From contig QFNK01000053.1 in the NCBI GenBank assembly GCA_003240795.1, positions 1 to 9,166 on the forward strand: a stretch of 9,166 bases of DNA. Reading direction: 5' to 3'. This DNA comes from Micavibrio aeruginosavorus. GTDB lineage: Bacteria; Pseudomonadota; Alphaproteobacteria; Micavibrionales; Micavibrionaceae. The notes beneath the pieces are model-generated. The model had not been told where the DNA came from, made no database searches, and saw only the letters and a program-made list of their open reading frames with translations. The translations under genes and the position numbers were made by a program. The first letter of the stretch is position 1. Every line of letters starts with the position of its first letter. Shown here in pieces: positions 1 to 6,786 of this stretch.

Positions 1-2448
1 CAGATCGGCCGCGGCCACCAGGGCGATGAAGCTGTCTTCCTGAACGGTGAGCATTTGAAACTCATCTCCGTTGCGATTGACGGAAAAACCATCGACGCGA
101 TACCTGATGAAAAAGGGCTTACGCTTCCCGCGCAGAACGATGATTTCACTCTGGAAGTCGTGACCGAAATCGAGCCAGAGAAAAACACGCGTCTTGAGGG
201 GCTTTATCAGTCCGGCGGCACCTATTGCACGCAATGTGAGGCGGAGGGATTCCGCACCATCACATATTATCCGGACCGTCCCGACGTCATGGCGACGTTT
301 ACGGTGCGCGTCGAGGCGGATGAGAAATCCTGCCCTGTCCTTCTCTCCAACGGAAACCTCATTGAAAAAGGCACGCTCGGCAACGGGCGTCATTTCACGG
401 TGTGGGAAGACCCGACGCCAAAGCCGTGCTATTTGTTTGCCCTCGTGGCTGGTGATCTCGTGCATATCCACGACACGTTCAAAACGCGTTCTGGCAACGA
501 TGTTGATCTGTATATCTATGTCCGGAAGGGCGATGAAGAGCAGTGCGGCCATGCGATGCAGTCTCTGATCAAATCCATGAAATGGGACGAGGACGTGTAT
601 GGCCGGGAGTATCAATATAATATCTTTAACATCGTCGCTGTTTCCGATTTTAATATGGGCGCGATGGAGAACACATCGCTTAACATCTTCAACACCGCGC
701 TTGTGCTTGCCCATCCGGAAACGGCGACCGATGCCGACTTTCTTCGCGTCGAGAGCGTGATTGCGCATGAATATTTTCACAACTGGACCGGCAACCGCGT
801 TACGTGCCGCGACTGGTTCCAGCTGTCGCTTAAAGAAGGCCTGACCGTTTTCCGCGATCAGGAATTTACCGCCGACCTTAATTCCCGCGACGTCGCGCGT
901 ATTGACGATGTACAGCATCTTCGCAAGATGCAGTTTCCGGAGGATGCAGGCCCCCTATCCCATCCGATCCGGCCGGACAATTATATCGAGATCAACAATT
1001 TCTATACGATGACCGTGTATGAAAAGGGTGCGGAAGTCATCCGCATGTTCCATACGCTACTCGGCGCGCAAAATTACCGCAAGGCGACCGACCTGTATTT
1101 CGACCGTTTCGACGGGCAAGCCGTGACCACCGAAGACTGGGCGAAATGCATGGAAGATGCGTCTGGCCTTGATCTTACGCAGTTCAAGCTCTGGTACAAT
1201 CAGGCCGGCACGCCGCAGGTCGAGGCGCGCGGCGAATATAATGAAACGGCGAAGACGTACACGCTGACGTTAAAGCAGACCGTACCGGCAACGCCGGGGC
1301 AGGCTGATAAAAAGCCGATGCATATTCCCGTTTCCGTCGGCCTCATCAGTCCGAACGGCGACGATATGATAGAGACGCAGGTGCTCCATCTGACAAAACC
1401 GGAGCAATCTTTCACGTTCGAGAATATCGGCGCACGCCCCGTACCGTCGATCCTGCGGAATTTCTCCGCGCCCGTGAAATTGACTACGGACCTCGGCGAT
1501 GAAGATCTTCGCTTCCTGATGGTACATGACTCTGACGGTTTCAACCGCTGGGAGGCCGGGCAGACCTATGCCCTTCGTGTTGTCAACAATCTGATCGATA
1601 ACGGCGTTATCGATGAAGCCTATTTTGAATCGTTCGAAAGCCTTTTGAATCAGGCCGTGCAAGGCAAGGGTGACAAGGCCCTTCTCGCCCGCGCACTTTC
1701 ATTGCCGGAAATCCAGATTATTGCCCAGACGCGCAGCGTTGTCGATCCGGATGCCATTTTCTCTGCGCGGGAGAAAATTAAGCGCGAATGCGCCAAGCGT
1801 TTCTCGGACAAGCTGAAATCGCTTTACGAATCGAACCTTGAGAGCGGCGCTTATTCCATTGCGCCGGAAGCGATGGCGAAGCGCTCGCTTAAAAACACCG
1901 TTCTGGGTTATCTGGATGATCCGGCCCTTGCCGCGGAACAATATCAAAATGCCACCAACATGACGGACCGCGTCGCCGCGCTTGGCGTTCTGACGGATCA
2001 TGAGGGAGAATATAAAACGGCCGCATTTGCGGATTTCTATGAGCGTTTCAAAAACTATCAACTGGTTGTCGACAAATGGTTCTCCCTGCAGGCGATCGGC
2101 GTGAACGACAACACGGTCGCAAACATCAAAACGCTGGCGCAGCATAAGGACTTTACGCTGAAAAACCCCAACCGTGTCCGCTCCCTATACGCGGCGTTTG
2201 CCATGAACAATCCCGTCAGCTTCCATCGCGCCGACGGATCGGGCTATGTATTGCTGAAAGATGCGGTTGTCGCGCTGAACGGTATCAATCCGCAGATTGC
2301 GGCGCGTATGCTTACGCCGCTTCGCGAATGGAAACGTTACACGCCGGACCGTCAGGAGAAGATGAGGTCCGCGCTTCAGGAAATCGCCAACATTGAAAAG
2401 CTATCACCGGATGTCTTTGAAATCGTCAGCAAAAGCCTTAATGCCTGA
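1..2448 (+). CDS. pepN: Aminopeptidase N (M1 family), 5'-truncated by the window
   Basis: Zinc metallopeptidase that removes N-terminal residues from peptides in the cytoplasm, in the final steps of protein turnover. The frame is open from base 1, and LNGEHLKL at codons 14-21 matches E. coli PepN near its residue 54, so about 40 N-terminal residues are missing and the true start lies outside the window. A TTG at 55 is not the start, because conserved sequence precedes it. The GAMEN substrate-binding motif lies at 658-672. The zinc site HEYFH is at 766-780, followed by NWTGNRVTCRDWFQLSLKEG with the third zinc ligand Glu. CTQCEAEGFR, ALVAGD, NNFYTMTVYEKGAEVIRM and the C-terminal NPNRVRSLYAAFA are also typical of the bacterial PepN branch. 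About 815 residues are visible of an expected ~855-870. After GAMEN the sequence is TSLNIFN, where E. coli has KGLNIFN. The gene overlaps rnhB by 8 nt. Confidence 0.97.
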   Translation, partial: QIGRGHQGDEAVFLNGEHLKLISVAIDGKTIDAIPDEKGLTLPAQNDDFTLEVVTEIEPEKNTRLEGLYQSGGTYCTQCEAEGFRTITYYPDRPDVMATFTVRVEADEKSCPVLLSNGNLIEKGTLGNGRHFTVWEDPTPKPCYLFALVAGDLVHIHDTFKTRSGNDVDLYIYVRKGDEEQCGHAMQSLIKSMKWDEDVYGREYQYNIFNIVAVSDFNMGAMENTSLNIFNTALVLAHPETATDADFLRVESVIAHEYFHNWTGNRVTCRDWFQLSLKEGLTVFRDQEFTADLNSRDVARIDDVQHLRKMQFPEDAGPLSHPIRPDNYIEINNFYTMTVYEKGAEVIRMFHTLLGAQNYRKATDLYFDRFDGQAVTTEDWAKCMEDASGLDLTQFKLWYNQAGTPQVEARGEYNETAKTYTLTLKQTVPATPGQADKKPMHIPVSVGLISPNGDDMIETQVLHLTKPEQSFTFENIGARPVPSILRNFSAPVKLTTDLGDEDLRFLMVHDSDGFNRWEAGQTYALRVVNNLIDNGVIDEAYFESFESLLNQAVQGKGDKALLARALSLPEIQIIAQTRSVVDPDAIFSAREKIKRECAKRFSDKLKSLYESNLESGAYSIAPEAMAKRSLKNTVLGYLDDPALAAEQYQNATNMTDRVAALGVLTDHEGEYKTAAFADFYERFKNYQLVVDKWFSLQAIGVNDNTVANIKTLAQHKDFTLKNPNRVRSLYAAFAMNNPVSFHRADGSGYVLLKDAVVALNGINPQIAARMLTPLREWKRYTPDRQEKMRSALQEIANIEKLSPDVFEIVSKSLNA

Positions 2449-3046
2449 TATAGCGGCGTTCGACGCGGCATTCGGTATTCCTGTTTGCGGAATTGATGAG
2501 GTCGGCCGTGGTCCTCTTGCGGGACCAGTTGTGACCGCATGCGCGTTTATTCCCGCTGATAAAATTGGGCATCCCGTATGGGCGCAGGTTACAGACAGCA
2601 AGAAGTTGTCTGCAGTTAAGCGCGATTACCTATTTGAAATCATCAAGGATCAATGTGTTTACGCCGTTGCAGAAGCGTCGGCGGAGGAAATCGATACATT
2701 GAACATCCATCATGCGACGCTTCTTGCCATGAAGCGGGCTTATGAAGGTGTGCATGGCCGGATAAATATTACACTTGCGCTGATCGACGGGAAATTCGCG
2801 CCGGCCCTGCCCTGCAAAACTCAGACGGTTGTAAAAGGGGATAGCCAATCGCTTTCCATCGCCGCCGCGTCCATTATTGCCAAGGTTACGCGGGATAGAA
2901 TGATGATGACGCTTCACACCCAATTTCCGCATTATGGGTGGGATACCAATGCCGGATACGGAACGGCAACGCATATGAATGGGATTGCGCAGCACGGTAT
3001 AACACTGCATCACCGCAAATCCTTTGCGCCCTGCAAGGCCGCCTGA
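2441..3046 (+). CDS. rnhB: Ribonuclease HII
   Basis: Endonuclease that cuts the RNA strand of RNA-DNA hybrids and nicks at single ribonucleotides in DNA, starting ribonucleotide excision repair. The 201 residues match the usual length (E. coli 198). The catalytic residues are visible: D19 and E20 in GIDEVGRGPLAGPVV, D116 in LIDGK and D134 in VVKGDS. Also conserved are DSKKLS (52-57), the LNIHHATLLAM block (87-97), SIAAASIIAKVTRD (139-152) and a C-terminal HHRKSF. ATG 2441 is chosen because MPDIAAFD...PVCGIDEVGRG gives the typical short lead into the first motif. An in-frame ATG at 2411 would add ten residues lying deeper inside pepN, and neither has a clear Shine-Dalgarno. The 8-nt overlap with the pepN stop suggests translational coupling. 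No intrinsic terminator is apparent after the stop. Confidence 0.97.
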   Translation: MPDIAAFDAAFGIPVCGIDEVGRGPLAGPVVTACAFIPADKIGHPVWAQVTDSKKLSAVKRDYLFEIIKDQCVYAVAEASAEEIDTLNIHHATLLAMKRAYEGVHGRINITLALIDGKFAPALPCKTQTVVKGDSQSLSIAAASIIAKVTRDRMMMTLHTQFPHYGWDTNAGYGTATHMNGIAQHGITLHHRKSFAPCKAA

Positions 3047-3065
3047 AACTCTAAGCTTCTGAAGC

Positions 3066-3160
3066 GACTCTATTTTCTTAGAATGTTCCCACAACGTTCT
3101 GACTCTGCATAATTTTTTCTATTTTTATGTTGACCCCGAGTCGCAAATGAATCATGATTC
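3066..3160. promoter_or_regulatory. Cluster of five GANTC methylation sites upstream of ccrM
   Basis: Five GANTC sites fall within 95 bp of the 146-bp non-coding gap between rnhB and ccrM: GACTC 3066-3070, GACTC 3101-3105, GAGTC 3138-3142, GAATC 3149-3153 and GATTC 3156-3160. A random 5-mer with one free base is expected about once in 256 bp, and I counted only about six in the preceding 3 kb. GANTC is the target of CcrM in Caulobacter, where the ccrM promoter itself contains GANTC sites. That this cluster makes transcription sensitive to methylation (possibly through a GcrA-type factor) is inference. I saw no CtrA-type TTAA-N7-TTAA box here. Confidence 0.7.
3130..3158 (+). promoter_or_regulatory. 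Candidate sigma70-type promoter of ccrM
   Basis: A -35-like TTGACC (3130-3135) is followed after 17 bp by CATGAT (3153-3158), which matches TATAAT at four of six positions. The spacer holds GAGTC and most of GAATC, and the -10 lies in the palindrome GAATCATGATTC. Transcription would start near 3165, leaving a leader of about 28 nt before ATG 3193. An AT-rich tract lies just upstream. An alternative -10 with a better match, CATAAT at 3108-3113, has only a poor -35 (TTCCCA, 3086-3091). The prediction is by eye only. Confidence 0.45.
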
Positions 3161-3183
3161 GTTCCAGTTTAGTCCACATTTCC

Positions 3184-3190
3184 GGGGGAA
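3184..3190 (+). promoter_or_regulatory. Ribosome binding site deciding the ccrM start
   Basis: GGGGGAA lies 2 nt before ATG 3193, with the G-run ending 4 nt before it. The spacing is short, but this is the only purine-rich Shine-Dalgarno-like element near the gene start. It favours ATG 3193 over the in-frame ATG at 3154, which would sit inside the candidate promoter. Confidence 0.5.
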
Positions 3191-3192
3191 TT

Positions 3193-4302
3193 ATGAGCCG
3201 TAAGTCACCTTTCAACACGATCCTTAAAGGCGATTGCGTCGAGAATCTGAAATCCCTGCCCAAAGGTTCCGTTGATATGATTTTTGCGGACCCGCCATAC
3301 AATCTTCAGCTGGGCGGCGAACTTCTGCGTCCGAACAATTCCAAGGTCGATGCCTGTGACGATGAATGGGACAAATTCGATTCCCTGAAAGTCTATGACG
3401 ACTTCACGCGCCAGTGGTTATCCGCCGCGCGTGATGCCTTGCATGACGATGGCACAATCTGGGTGATCGGCTCCTACCACAATATTTTCCGTCTTGGTTA
3501 CATTCTGCAGGATCTCGGCTACTGGATTTTAAACGACATTATCTGGCGTAAGTCGAACCCGATGCCGAACTTTAAAGGCAAGCGTTTTACCAACGCGCAC
3601 GAAACGATGATCTGGGCGGCGAAGTCGAAAGATTCCAAATACCGCTTCAATTATGATTCCATGAAGGCAATGAACGAAGACCTTCAGATGCGCTCCGACT
3701 GGTTCATCCCGCTCTGTACGGGCGGTGAGCGCCTGAAGAACGATGAGGGTGACAAGCTTCACCCGACACAAAAACCGGAAGCCCTTCTTCAGCGGGTCAT
3801 TCTGTCCTCCACCAAGCCGGGGGATGTCGTCCTCGATCCTTTCTTCGGAACGGGCACGACGGGCGCGGTTGCCAAAAAACTTGGCCGCCAGTGGATCGGA
3901 ATGGAACGCGAAGCCGAATATATCAAATACGCGCAAAGACGTATTGACGCCGTAGAGGTATGCAGCGAGGACACCCTCACGCTTGCCAACAAGCGTGAGG
4001 AAATGCGGATACCTTTCGGCTGGCTTCTTGAACACGGCTATCTTGAGCCCGGGGCGGAATTGACCGACCACAAAGGCCGCCAGAAAGCCCGTGTTCACGC
4101 GGACGGCAATGTCATCACCGGCAACCACCGCGGATCAATTCACAAGGTAGGCGCCCTCCTCCAGAACGCGCCTTCCTGTAACGGCTGGACATACTGGCAC
4201 ATCAAGAAGGGCCAGAAAATGGTTCCGATCGACGCGCTGCGTCAGGAGCTTCGTGCGCAGATCGAAGGCGGCGCGCAGGCCGCGCACGGCACGATCCAGT
4301 AA
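3193..4302 (+). CDS. ccrM: CcrM-type adenine DNA methyltransferase (GANTC)
   Basis: Transfers a methyl group from S-adenosylmethionine to N6 of adenine in GANTC. In Caulobacter and related alphaproteobacteria it is made late in the cell cycle, remethylates the hemimethylated chromosome and influences transcription of cell-cycle genes. The 369 residues compare with 358 in Caulobacter CcrM. The catalytic motif DPPYNLQLGG begins at residue 33 and the SAM-binding motif DPFFGTGTTG spans 215-224. This order (DPPY before FxGxG) marks a beta-class enzyme. WVIGSYHNIFR, WRKSNPMPNFKG and HPTQKPEAL are nearly identical to CcrM. The C-terminal domain with GSIHKVGALLQNAPSCNGW and TYWHIKKG is the CcrM-specific DNA-recognition domain. 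The start at 3193 gives the expected short lead (MSRKSPFNTILKGDC). No restriction endonuclease is adjacent, which fits an orphan methyltransferase. folB follows after 9 bp. Confidence 0.97.
   Translation: MSRKSPFNTILKGDCVENLKSLPKGSVDMIFADPPYNLQLGGELLRPNNSKVDACDDEWDKFDSLKVYDDFTRQWLSAARDALHDDGTIWVIGSYHNIFRLGYILQDLGYWILNDIIWRKSNPMPNFKGKRFTNAHETMIWAAKSKDSKYRFNYDSMKAMNEDLQMRSDWFIPLCTGGERLKNDEGDKLHPTQKPEALLQRVILSSTKPGDVVLDPFFGTGTTGAVAKKLGRQWIGMEREAEYIKYAQRRIDAVEVCSEDTLTLANKREEMRIPFGWLLEHGYLEPGAELTDHKGRQKARVHADGNVITGNHRGSIHKVGALLQNAPSCNGWTYWHIKKGQKMVPIDALRQELRAQIEGGAQAAHGTIQ
3975..4000. repeat. Perfect 11-bp inverted repeat inside ccrM
   Basis: CCTCACGCTTG (3975-3985) and its exact reverse complement CAAGCGTGAGG (3990-4000) flank a 4-nt loop, CCAA. 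The mRNA would form a strong hairpin. It covers roughly codons 261-270 (TLTLANKREE), at the junction between the methyltransferase domain and the C-terminal DNA-recognition domain. No T-run follows (AAATGCGG), so it is not a standard intrinsic terminator. The repeat is certain from the sequence; its role is unknown. Confidence 0.85.
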
Positions 4303-4311
4303 GTTATTTTC

Positions 4312-4674
4312 ATGAGCGCCCATTCCACTTACCGCATCTTCATACGCGACATGACCGTAGATATGGGGATCGGCGTTCTGGACGAGGAAAAAACAAGGAC
4401 GCAAAGAGTGCGCATCAATGTCGATGCGGAAATAGAAAGCCGTGCGCCCTCTTCCCGTGACGAGATAGATGATACGGTTTCCTATGACCTTATCGTGCAG
4501 ATCGTTTTAAGGCATACAAGCGACGGGCATAGCAACCTGGCGGAGACGCTCGCCGAACGCATCGCGGATGATTGCCTTGCCTATCAGGGCATAAAGAACA
4601 TCACTGTTCGGGTAGAAAAACCCGACATTTATCCATACGCCGTCGCGGGCGTCGAGATATTCAAAAGCAAATAG
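4312..4674 (+). CDS. folB: Dihydroneopterin aldolase
   Basis: Converts 7,8-dihydroneopterin to 6-hydroxymethyl-7,8-dihydropterin and glycolaldehyde in tetrahydrofolate synthesis; it is cytoplasmic and normally octameric. The 120 residues match the family length. Visible family features are IGVLDEEK (20-27, with the conserved Glu at 26), DTVSYD (54-59), NLAETLAERIA (75-85, with pterin-binding Glu78) and the catalytic Lys103 in VRVEKPDIYPYA. The product could instead be a related FolX-type epimerase, but the lysine context and SYD motif favour the aldolase. ATG 4312 follows the ccrM stop by 9 bp without a clear Shine-Dalgarno, so cotranscription and possibly coupled translation with ccrM are likely. 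Other folate genes (folK, folP) are not adjacent. The 3' end is 3 bp from the convergent gene. Confidence 0.93.
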   Translation: MSAHSTYRIFIRDMTVDMGIGVLDEEKTRTQRVRINVDAEIESRAPSSRDEIDDTVSYDLIVQIVLRHTSDGHSNLAETLAERIADDCLAYQGIKNITVRVEKPDIYPYAVAGVEIFKSK

Positions 4675-4677
4675 GGA

Positions 4678-5661
4678 TCAGCGGCTGACGGCCGATACGG
4701 GCGTAACGGTGCCTGTAAAGGATGGCGACGGAACGGACATTTGCGGTGCGCGCGCCGTTTTGTCGCTATTCAAATCGACGCTGACCATCAGGCGTTTTTG
4801 CGATGCGTCCTCGAATATTTCATAGCCGTCGATTTTGCCGTACATGATGGACATGATCTGGTTGTTATCACCGCGCAGGTTTCCGTTATATTGCGAGAAT
4901 GTGACGCGAAGGCGGATATAGGCGTCGCGCTCATAGCTGCGGTTGCGAACGGCCTCGTCCAGCGCATTGAATTCGGCTTTTTTGCGCAGGATGTAGGCCT
5001 GGGCGACATGCTCATCAAGCTTGATGAAATTCATTGTGAACGCCTCGGGAAGCAGGATGATCACGCTCTTCGGATAATCCTGCACTGGAGACTCATCAAA
5101 GCAGACGCTTTTGTTCCTGTCGATGCTGCTCACTTCGATACGCTTGGCATCCGTGAAGCCTGTTCTGTTGACCAGCGGGAAGCCGCCGAGCGCGGGATCA
5201 TAACGGCCAAGATTGATCTGGATCACGAACTGATAATTGAGCGGATAGGACTCACGGATCTTTGTAATGTGGCCTTTCATCACGTTGACGATCTCTTTCC
5301 ATTCCAGATCGTCGTTCAGGTATTCGGTGTAGATCTTGCAGTCGTTAATTTTGATAAAGTTGCTGACTGCCACGTTATCGTCGAGGTCGAAGGCTCCCAG
5401 GCGCCAGTAAAGCTTGGATAAATTTTCGAGTGTGGCGGATTGGTATTTGCCCGAGTAATTGTCACGCAGGATTGTTACTTCGCTGTCATCTTTTGGAGGC
5501 ATCGAATACGGCGTCTGCTGTTCGGCCTGCGGCTGTGCGGCGACGGTGGATTGAGGATAGCTGGTGTCCTGCGCCTGCGCCATTTGCGTCATGCAAAATA
5601 AGGCGGCGGCAAGGGCAAGGAAAAATACAAAAGAAAGGCGGAGAGAAGAATCCGTGGTCAT
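4678..5661 (-). CDS. Exported protein of unknown function, two conserved-looking cysteines
   Basis: I do not recognise this protein with confidence; from memory it resembles DUF4852-type proteins, which I could not check. The 327-residue precursor has a clear Sec signal peptide: a charged start, hydrophobic SFVFFLALAAALF (10-22) and a probable AQA cleavage site after residue 30. Cys23 is not in a lipobox, so it is not a lipoprotein. A Gln/Pro-rich linker (about 31-60) precedes a folded region of roughly 60-310. That region has mixed hydrophobic strands and just two cysteines, C108 (INDCKIYTEY) and C187 (KSVCFDE), which could form a periplasmic disulfide. The C-terminus is Ser/Pro/Thr-rich. 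ATG 5661 is chosen because it gives a compact signal peptide; in-frame ATG 5688 and GTG 5694 would add 9 or 11 residues. It lies 54 bp after mutY on the same strand and ends 3 bp from folB. Confidence 0.85.
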   Translation of the reverse strand: MTTDSSLRLSFVFFLALAAALFCMTQMAQAQDTSYPQSTVAAQPQAEQQTPYSMPPKDDSEVTILRDNYSGKYQSATLENLSKLYWRLGAFDLDDNVAVSNFIKINDCKIYTEYLNDDLEWKEIVNVMKGHITKIRESYPLNYQFVIQINLGRYDPALGGFPLVNRTGFTDAKRIEVSSIDRNKSVCFDESPVQDYPKSVIILLPEAFTMNFIKLDEHVAQAYILRKKAEFNALDEAVRNRSYERDAYIRLRVTFSQYNGNLRGDNNQIMSIMYGKIDGYEIFEDASQKRLMVSVDLNSDKTARAPQMSVPSPSFTGTVTPVSAVSR

Positions 5662-5667
5662 GGAAAT

Positions 5668-5696
5668 AGTATATAAGCGATTGGACATTGGCACAA
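5668..5696 (-). promoter_or_regulatory. Weak candidate promoter for the exported-protein gene
   Basis: Read on the - strand, TTGTGC (5696-5691) is followed after 17 bp by TATACT (5673-5668). The -10 matches consensus at five of six positions and the -35 at three of six. Transcription would start close to ATG 5661, giving a leaderless or nearly leaderless mRNA, and no Shine-Dalgarno is visible there. The gene may instead be read through from mutY. Confidence 0.25.
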
Positions 5697-5715
5697 ACTT
5701 CCTGTTACCAGCCTT

Positions 5716-6774
5716 TTAGGTAAATTGTTTTAACGCCTTCTTAAATACGGTGGGTATTCCGATGGAGGCTGCATCATGCCCCTCCACCCAGAAATAATCA
5801 CCGCCTGCCGGCGCTTTATCACCTTTATACTGAAGGGTAGCGCCTTTTAGTTCCAGGTCAAAGTGCGTAAAGCTGTGACGCACGAGGACGCGGGAACCAT
5901 CGGCTTCCAAAGTAAACGGCAGATGTGTCAAATCTATGTCCTTTTCGACCCAATTCGATGTCGGGAGGCCTATGGTGCCGGCCAGCATCCCTTTTTCGCC
6001 CCTCTTCTCGAAAAGCACACGGCCCTTTGCATCCGTAACCCAGTAAATATAGCCGTGTTTCTGCGGTTTTAGTGGCTTTTCCTTGCGGCGCGGCAATGTG
6101 GCCGCTATCCCCAGCTCTCTGCCCTTGCAATGGCCGCTGACGGGGCAGATCATGCATTTCGGCGAGGACGGGGTGCAGACCGTAGCCCCCAGATCCATCA
6201 GGGCCTGCGCATAGTCACCCGGGCGGGACGTCTCCCCTTCGGCCATCAAGGCGGCCAGTCGCTTGAGTTCCGGCTTTGAATCGGGCACCGGCTCCGTTAC
6301 CGCGAAAACACGGGCCATGACGCGCTCGACATTACCGTCCACGACATTGGCAGGTTTATTAAATGCGATAGAGGCTATGGCCGCCGCGGTGTAATCCCCA
6401 ACGCCGGGCAATTCTTTCAGGCCTTCAACCGTATCAGGAAATTTTCCGCCCAGATGTTCTGCGACATATTTGGCGCATTTATGGAGGTTTCTGGCGCGGG
6501 CGTAATAGCCTAGCCCTGCCCAGTTCTGCATAACGTCTTCGGCATCCGCCGCCGCCAGATCCCCGACACGCGGCCATTTTTGCAGGAATTTCAGGAAATA
6601 CGGAATGACGGCAGGAACAGTCGTCTGCTGGAGCATGATTTCCGAAAGCCAGACATGGTAAGGGTCGGCGGTGACCCCCGGCAGTGCGCGCCACGGCAGG
6701 ACGCGGCGGTGGCGGTCGTACCATGCCAGCAGCTCCCCTCGGAATTCCTCGACTTTTAATGCGTGTGCCTTCAT
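5716..6774 (-). CDS. mutY: Adenine DNA glycosylase MutY
   Basis: Removes adenine mispaired with 8-oxoguanine, preventing G:C to T:A mutation. The 352 residues match the family (E. coli 350). The catalytic Glu45 lies in VWLSEIMLQQT. The helix-hairpin-helix LKELPGVGDYTAAAIASIAF spans 119-138, and the catalytic Asp146 follows in NVVDGNVER. Four cysteines C200-x6-C207-x2-C210-x5-C216 bind the [4Fe-4S] cluster. The numbering runs a constant 8 ahead of E. coli, so the core is intact. The C-terminal half (about 230-352) is the NUDIX-like domain that recognises 8-oxoguanine; its FSH loop reads FTH in RHSFTHFDLEL. ATG 6774 is chosen over TTG 6786, which would add four residues and touch the divergent DUF721 start. 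Its promoter must lie inside the neighbouring DUF721 coding region. Confidence 0.97.
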   Translation of the reverse strand: MKAHALKVEEFRGELLAWYDRHRRVLPWRALPGVTADPYHVWLSEIMLQQTTVPAVIPYFLKFLQKWPRVGDLAAADAEDVMQNWAGLGYYARARNLHKCAKYVAEHLGGKFPDTVEGLKELPGVGDYTAAAIASIAFNKPANVVDGNVERVMARVFAVTEPVPDSKPELKRLAALMAEGETSRPGDYAQALMDLGATVCTPSSPKCMICPVSGHCKGRELGIAATLPRRKEKPLKPQKHGYIYWVTDAKGRVLFEKRGEKGMLAGTIGLPTSNWVEKDIDLTHLPFTLEADGSRVLVRHSFTHFDLELKGATLQYKGDKAPAGGDYFWVEGHDAASIGIPTVFKKALKQFT

Positions 6775-6786
6775 GATGTGCGGCAA

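Noticed and set aside
55..57. TTG as the start of pepN
   Set aside because: The frame is open upstream, and the preceding codons (LNGEH) match conserved PepN sequence, so the gene begins outside the window.
1200..2145. Open frames on the - strand inside pepN
   Set aside because: All lie opposite conserved PepN sequence and show no family features.
3055..3065. GCTTCTGAAGC as a terminator after rnhB
   Set aside because: The stem is only 5 bp with a single-base loop, which cannot form a usable hairpin, and the T-content downstream is not a run.
3154..3156. ATG 3154 as the ccrM start
   Set aside because: It would add 13 residues absent from CcrM, has no ribosome binding site, and lies in the GANTC palindrome and candidate promoter.
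3047..3192. CtrA-type TTAA-N7-TTAA box upstream of ccrM
   Set aside because: Looked for because Caulobacter ccrM is controlled by CtrA; no convincing match was found by eye.
3975..4000. The ccrM inverted repeat as an intrinsic terminator
   Set aside because: It is inside an intact coding sequence and no T-run follows.
3529..4128. 199-codon open frame on the - strand inside ccrM
   Set aside because: It lies opposite a strongly conserved gene, and its translation shows no recognisable domain; it is a by-product of codon usage.
3193..4302. Restriction-modification system around the methyltransferase
   Set aside because: No endonuclease gene is adjacent, and the protein has the CcrM-specific C-terminal domain, so it is an orphan cell-cycle enzyme.
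4741..5421. 226-codon open frame on the + strand opposite the exported-protein gene
   Set aside because: The - strand frame has a signal peptide and sensible composition, while this frame lacks a signal, a ribosome site and recognisable motifs.
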